Below are positions 5,198 through 7,510 of a DNA stretch of 7,510 nt, one piece after another. A program made the translations under genes and the position numbers. The number at the start of each line of letters is the position of its first letter. Position 1 is the stretch's first letter. Under the pieces are notes generated by a model that had not been told where the DNA came from, did no database searches, and was given only the letters and a program-made list of their open reading frames with translations. The DNA comes from Nanobdellota archaeon (GTDB lineage: Archaea > Nanobdellota > Nanobdellia > SCGC-AAA011-G17 > GW2011-AR20): positions 1 through 7,510 of the forward strand of contig JAHJQH010000006.1 in the NCBI GenBank assembly GCA_018819375.1, written 5' to 3'.

Positions 5198-6096
5198 CTT
5201 GAAATTCTCTCATTAAACAATCCTATTACCGGATGAATAAAATCTTTGTCAGTGGTTAGTTTCAGAAAATCAACACCTGCCTCAAGGAAGTTTTTTTCCA
5301 GCATTCTCTCTTGCTCCCTGATAACATCTTCATACACATCCTTTACAAGTTCAGGATTAATAACAACCTGGCTTTTGGAAAAAGGGTCCTGCAGCACAAC
5401 CTGACCAATCCCTGTGGGGAGAGTGCTGTCCAGAGGATCCCTCACCATCATGGCTATGACATCAAATTTTCCAGCAGACATCTTGAGTTTTTGCTCCCAT
5501 CCTGGAACACATCCAATAAAATCAGAAACAATGATGAGGATACTCCCCTCGTCAAGATAATTCATAACAAATTTCAGTGCCTTTTCAATATCATAACCAG
5601 CACCCCCATAATAATTGCCTTTAACAAGTTCGTTTATGATAATATGGTACTGCTTCATCCCCTGCGAAGGATAGACTCTTAATCTCAGTTCAGAATCAAA
5701 TAATGCAACACCCGCATTGTTTCCTCCATTAAGAACAGCATTTGCCAAAGCAGCAACTAGTTCTACAGCATATTCTATCTTAAGTTTCTGAGTAGAGCCA
5801 AACACCATGTTATGGCTGGAATCCAGCAGAAAGAATACATTTATGTTTTTCTCAGGGGTATATTCCCTGATTAAGACTTCGTTTGCTCTGGCACTAGCTT
5901 TCCAGTCAATAAGACTGGCATCATCATTCGTCGTGTATTCACGGTATCCAGAAAATTCAATGCCCCTGCCCTTGAATATGCTGGCATATTCTCCAATCAT
6001 TCTCGAGACCGCCATCTTCTTTGTTGCCAATTCAAGTTTTTTTATTGCAGGCAACAGGTTTACATTCAATTTTCCTTTTTTTACCATTTCATTCAC
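5188..6096 (-). CDS. DUF58-family protein of the MoxR/VWA cluster
   Basis: The 302-residue soluble protein carries the DUF58 hallmark at residues 43-70 (GRGIEFSGYREYTTNDDA then LIDWKASAR), followed by a VWA-like core with LLDSSHNM at 90-97. In place of the full DxSxS metal site, Asp92 and Ser94 are kept but the second Ser is Asn96, so metal binding may be weak. No membrane helices are predicted, so it probably acts in the cytoplasm between the MoxR ATPase and the membrane VWA protein, the order seen in many bacterial and archaeal clusters. The first possible start is GTG at 6096 (MNEMVKK); ATG at 6087 (residue 4) is an alternative, and neither has a good Shine-Dalgarno site. It lies 21 bases after moxR and overlaps the VWA gene by 10 bases, so it is read as part of the same operon. 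Confidence 0.9.
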   Translation of the reverse strand: MNEMVKKGKLNVNLLPAIKKLELATKKMAVSRMIGEYASIFKGRGIEFSGYREYTTNDDASLIDWKASARANEVLIREYTPEKNINVFFLLDSSHNMVFGSTQKLKIEYAVELVAALANAVLNGGNNAGVALFDSELRLRVYPSQGMKQYHIIINELVKGNYYGGAGYDIEKALKFVMNYLDEGSILIIVSDFIGCVPGWEQKLKMSAGKFDVIAMMVRDPLDSTLPTGIGQVVLQDPFSKSQVVINPELVKDVYEDVIREQERMLEKNFLEAGVDFLKLTTDKDFIHPVIGLFNERISRWR

Positions 6097-6117
6097 ACAT
6101 CAGGTTCTAGAACAATC

Positions 6118-7113
6118 TTATGGCACAGGAACCTTGGAGAGAATCTCTTTTATCACGTCATCACTGGTTACTCCGACTGCTTGACCTTCGTAATTCAGGA
6201 TTATTCTGTGCCTAAGGACATCACCTGCAACATTCTTGACATGGTGCGGAGTAACAAAGTTCTTTCCTTTTAAAAGGGCCTCAGCTTTTGAAGTAATGTA
6301 TAAGCTGATAGACGCTCTTGGAGAAGAACCCCACTCCACATATTTTCCTGTTTTAATTTTGTATTTTTCTGGGTTTCTTGTTGCATCAACAATCTTGACT
6401 ATGTATCTCTTAATGTCCTCATTCATATAAATTGTCTTGACAAAATTCTGGACTTCAATCAGGTCTGTTGGACCAACAACACTCTTTAATGGATAATCCT
6501 CAAATCTTTTCAAGGTTATGTTGGTGTCTAATATTAACTTTTCTTCATCAGGATGAGGGTAAGTAATATTTAACTTGAACAAGAACCTGTCAACTTGTGC
6601 TTCTGGAAGATTGTACACCCCCCTGCTTTCAAGGGGATTTTGTGTTGCCATCACGAAAAAAGGAACAGGCAGGTGATACGTGACTTTTCCAATAGTAACC
6701 TGTTTCTCCTGCATAGCTTCAAGAAGACTGCCCTGGGTTTTTGGAGGACTCCTGTTAATCTCGTCTGCAATAATGAAATTTGAAAAGATTGGTCCCTTGA
6801 CAACTATGAATCCCTTGTCTTTCTCATATATTGTTAGCCCTGTTATGTCTGTTGGAAGAAGGTCTGCAGTAAACTGTATCCTCGAGAACTTGCTTCCTGT
6901 GACTTTTGCAAGTGTCCTGACAATGAGTGTCTTGGCAATTCCTGGAATTCCTTCAACCAGAATGTGCCCGTTGGATACCATTCCTCTCAAGAACCCATCC
7001 AAGACTTCTTCTTGTCCAATTACAGTTTTACTGATTTCTTTTTTGATATCAGAAAACATTTTGTGATAACTCTTCACTTTCCTGATGTCAGGTTTTTTCA
7101 TCATCTTAATCAT
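6118..7113 (-). CDS. moxR: MoxR-family AAA+ ATPase
   Basis: The 331-residue protein has all AAA+ elements: Walker A GIPGIAKT (55-62, MoxR-type GxPGxxKT), Walker B FIIADE (113-118), sensor 1 MATQNP (Asn159), Arg finger EAQVDRF (Arg176) and sensor 2 GSSPRA (Arg266). The C-terminal lid with HHVKNVAGDVLRHRI is typical of MoxR (AAA_3 plus lid). MoxR ATPases are thought to remodel or insert cofactors into client complexes with VWA partners; the next two genes supply such partners. The length is normal. ATG 7113 is the first candidate start, but its purine-rich SD-like run directly abuts it. ATG at 7104 (residue 4, MMKKPDIRKV) has GAGG nine bases upstream and is at least as likely. The leader is built from tandem repeats and carries a mini-ORF whose TGA overlaps the 7113 ATG. 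Confidence 0.93.
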   Translation of the reverse strand: MIKMMKKPDIRKVKSYHKMFSDIKKEISKTVIGQEEVLDGFLRGMVSNGHILVEGIPGIAKTLIVRTLAKVTGSKFSRIQFTADLLPTDITGLTIYEKDKGFIVVKGPIFSNFIIADEINRSPPKTQGSLLEAMQEKQVTIGKVTYHLPVPFFVMATQNPLESRGVYNLPEAQVDRFLFKLNITYPHPDEEKLILDTNITLKRFEDYPLKSVVGPTDLIEVQNFVKTIYMNEDIKRYIVKIVDATRNPEKYKIKTGKYVEWGSSPRASISLYITSKAEALLKGKNFVTPHHVKNVAGDVLRHRIILNYEGQAVGVTSDDVIKEILSKVPVP

Positions 7114-7146
7114 CCTCTCTTTATCATCTTAATCATCCTCTCTTTA
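7101..7146 (-). repeat. Perfect 23-nt tandem duplication of the moxR translation start region
   Basis: The two copies, 7101-7123 and 7124-7146, are identical. Each copy on the minus strand contains a Shine-Dalgarno-like AAAGAGAGG run directly followed by ATGATTAAGATGA. The gene-proximal copy supplies the moxR start. The distal copy starts an 8-codon mini-ORF. Confidence 0.9.
7110..7136 (-). other. Mini-ORF (uORF) coupled to moxR by ATGA overlap
   Basis: From the ATG at 7136 the minus strand reads M I K M I K R G and then TGA. That TGA overlaps the moxR ATG at 7113 as ATGA. It arises because the 23-nt duplication shifts the frame. It may be translated and feed terminating ribosomes to moxR, or it may be incidental. 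Confidence 0.45.
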
Positions 7147-7232
7147 TACACCTTATCTTTTCATACACCCTATCTTATACTAACTCTTTTTACACTAATT
7201 CTCTTTACACTAAATCCTCTTTACACTAAATC
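7140..7232 (-). repeat. Degenerate tandem repeat array in the moxR leader
   Basis: On the + strand six units follow one another: 7140-7152, 7154-7170, 7171-7183, 7184-7200, 7201-7216 and 7217-7232. The last two are identical (CTCTTTACACTAAATC). The others keep a pyrimidine run followed by TACAC or TACTA. On the transcribed minus strand each unit gives GTGTA followed by a purine run such as AAAGAGG, which is Shine-Dalgarno-like. The array fills nearly all of the predicted leader. Confidence 0.8.
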
Positions 7233-7245
7233 CAGAATATCCGAA

Positions 7246-7260
7246 TATTTAAATGTTTCT
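7246..7260 (-). promoter_or_regulatory. BRE/TATA promoter of the moxR-DUF58-VWA operon
   Basis: The minus strand reads AGAAACATTTAAATA, a BRE-like element (7255-7260) followed by an A/T box (7246-7254). Predicted transcription start is near 7224, at the edge of the repeat array, giving a leader of about 110 bases. Confidence 0.5.
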
Positions 7261-7510
7261 TTAAAAAGTTGGCTTTGCAATACTTCATAATCCCCCTAAT
7301 AATCATACCCACCAACAACCACAACAACACAAACCACAAACAAAAACAATCAACAAACGCAAATTAAAAATACCTGTCAAACGCAAGCCAACAACACCCA
7401 CATGAAACAATCCCACACCAATCAAAAACAACCACACAAATACCAACAAAAACCCACACAACGCAACCACACACCACAAAAAAAGATTTTACATTACCAA
7501 CCCACCAAAC
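7261..7510. other. Gene-free A/C-rich block upstream of the moxR operon
   Basis: No supported gene is present. From 7321 to 7500 there are only 7 G and 16 T in 180 bases (about 87% A+C on the + strand), matching the block at 1900-2250. It runs off the window edge, so its full length and the next gene are unknown. Confidence 0.65.

Noticed and set aside
7140..7232. Tandem array as a CRISPR
   Set aside because: Units of 13-17 nt follow directly without spacers, are degenerate and lie in a gene leader; there are no cas genes nearby.
6964..7290. Plus-strand open frame of 108 codons across the moxR start and leader
   Set aside because: It is pyrimidine-rich because it reads opposite the purine repeats of the moxR leader; the encoded Leu/Thr/Tyr/Phe pattern follows the DNA repeat and no start signals support it.

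Overview
The window looks like a piece of an AT-rich archaeal chromosome or metagenomic contig. Several genes are preceded by archaeal BRE/TATA-type promoters (TTTATATA-like boxes after a purine-rich element). Two genes start only a few bases after the predicted transcription start (leaderless style), while others have a Shine-Dalgarno site, including a near-perfect GGAGGTGA. The gene content (MoxR/DUF58/VWA cluster, short HicBA pair, TM-helix-repeat channel-like protein, Lys-rich coiled-coil membrane protein) would fit a DPANN-type archaeon, but that lineage call is inference from style, not from a marker gene.

Layout. At 2-418 (+) lies the 3' end of a gene that starts upstream of the window; its product is not recognised. 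A gene-free A/C-rich stretch follows (419-582). Next is a hicB antitoxin gene (654-884, +) with its own promoter, overlapping by ATGA a hicA toxin gene that is broken twice (in-frame TGA and a frameshift). Convergent to it is a five-helix TM-helix-repeat/MscS-like membrane protein (1141-1818, -). A gene-free region (about 1900-2250) made almost only of A and C on the + strand, with an imperfect ~48-nt direct repeat, separates this gene from a divergent gene (2283-3893, +) for a membrane-anchored, very basic, helical protein. That gene ends convergently with a small CxxC protein gene (3890-4144, -), the two sharing a TTAA that supplies both stop codons.

The right half (4262-7113, -) is a compact operon in the order moxR, DUF58, VWA/BatA-like. 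It encodes a AAA+ ATPase, a soluble DUF58 protein with a degenerate VWA fold, and a membrane-anchored VWA protein with an intact MIDAS. In known systems the MoxR ATPase acts as a chaperone or remodelling engine on VWA partners at the membrane. The + strand membrane protein at 2283 may belong to the same module, since its N-terminal cytoplasmic part resembles the helical tails of DUF4129/BatD-like proteins; that is a hypothesis.

The most unusual features are regulatory or structural. The moxR leader is almost wholly built of degenerate tandem repeats carrying Shine-Dalgarno-like purine runs, and it ends in a perfect 23-nt duplication of the translation start region that creates an ATGA-coupled mini-ORF. 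Three separate intergenic blocks show extreme A+C (amino) bias on the same strand, whatever the orientation of the neighbouring genes.
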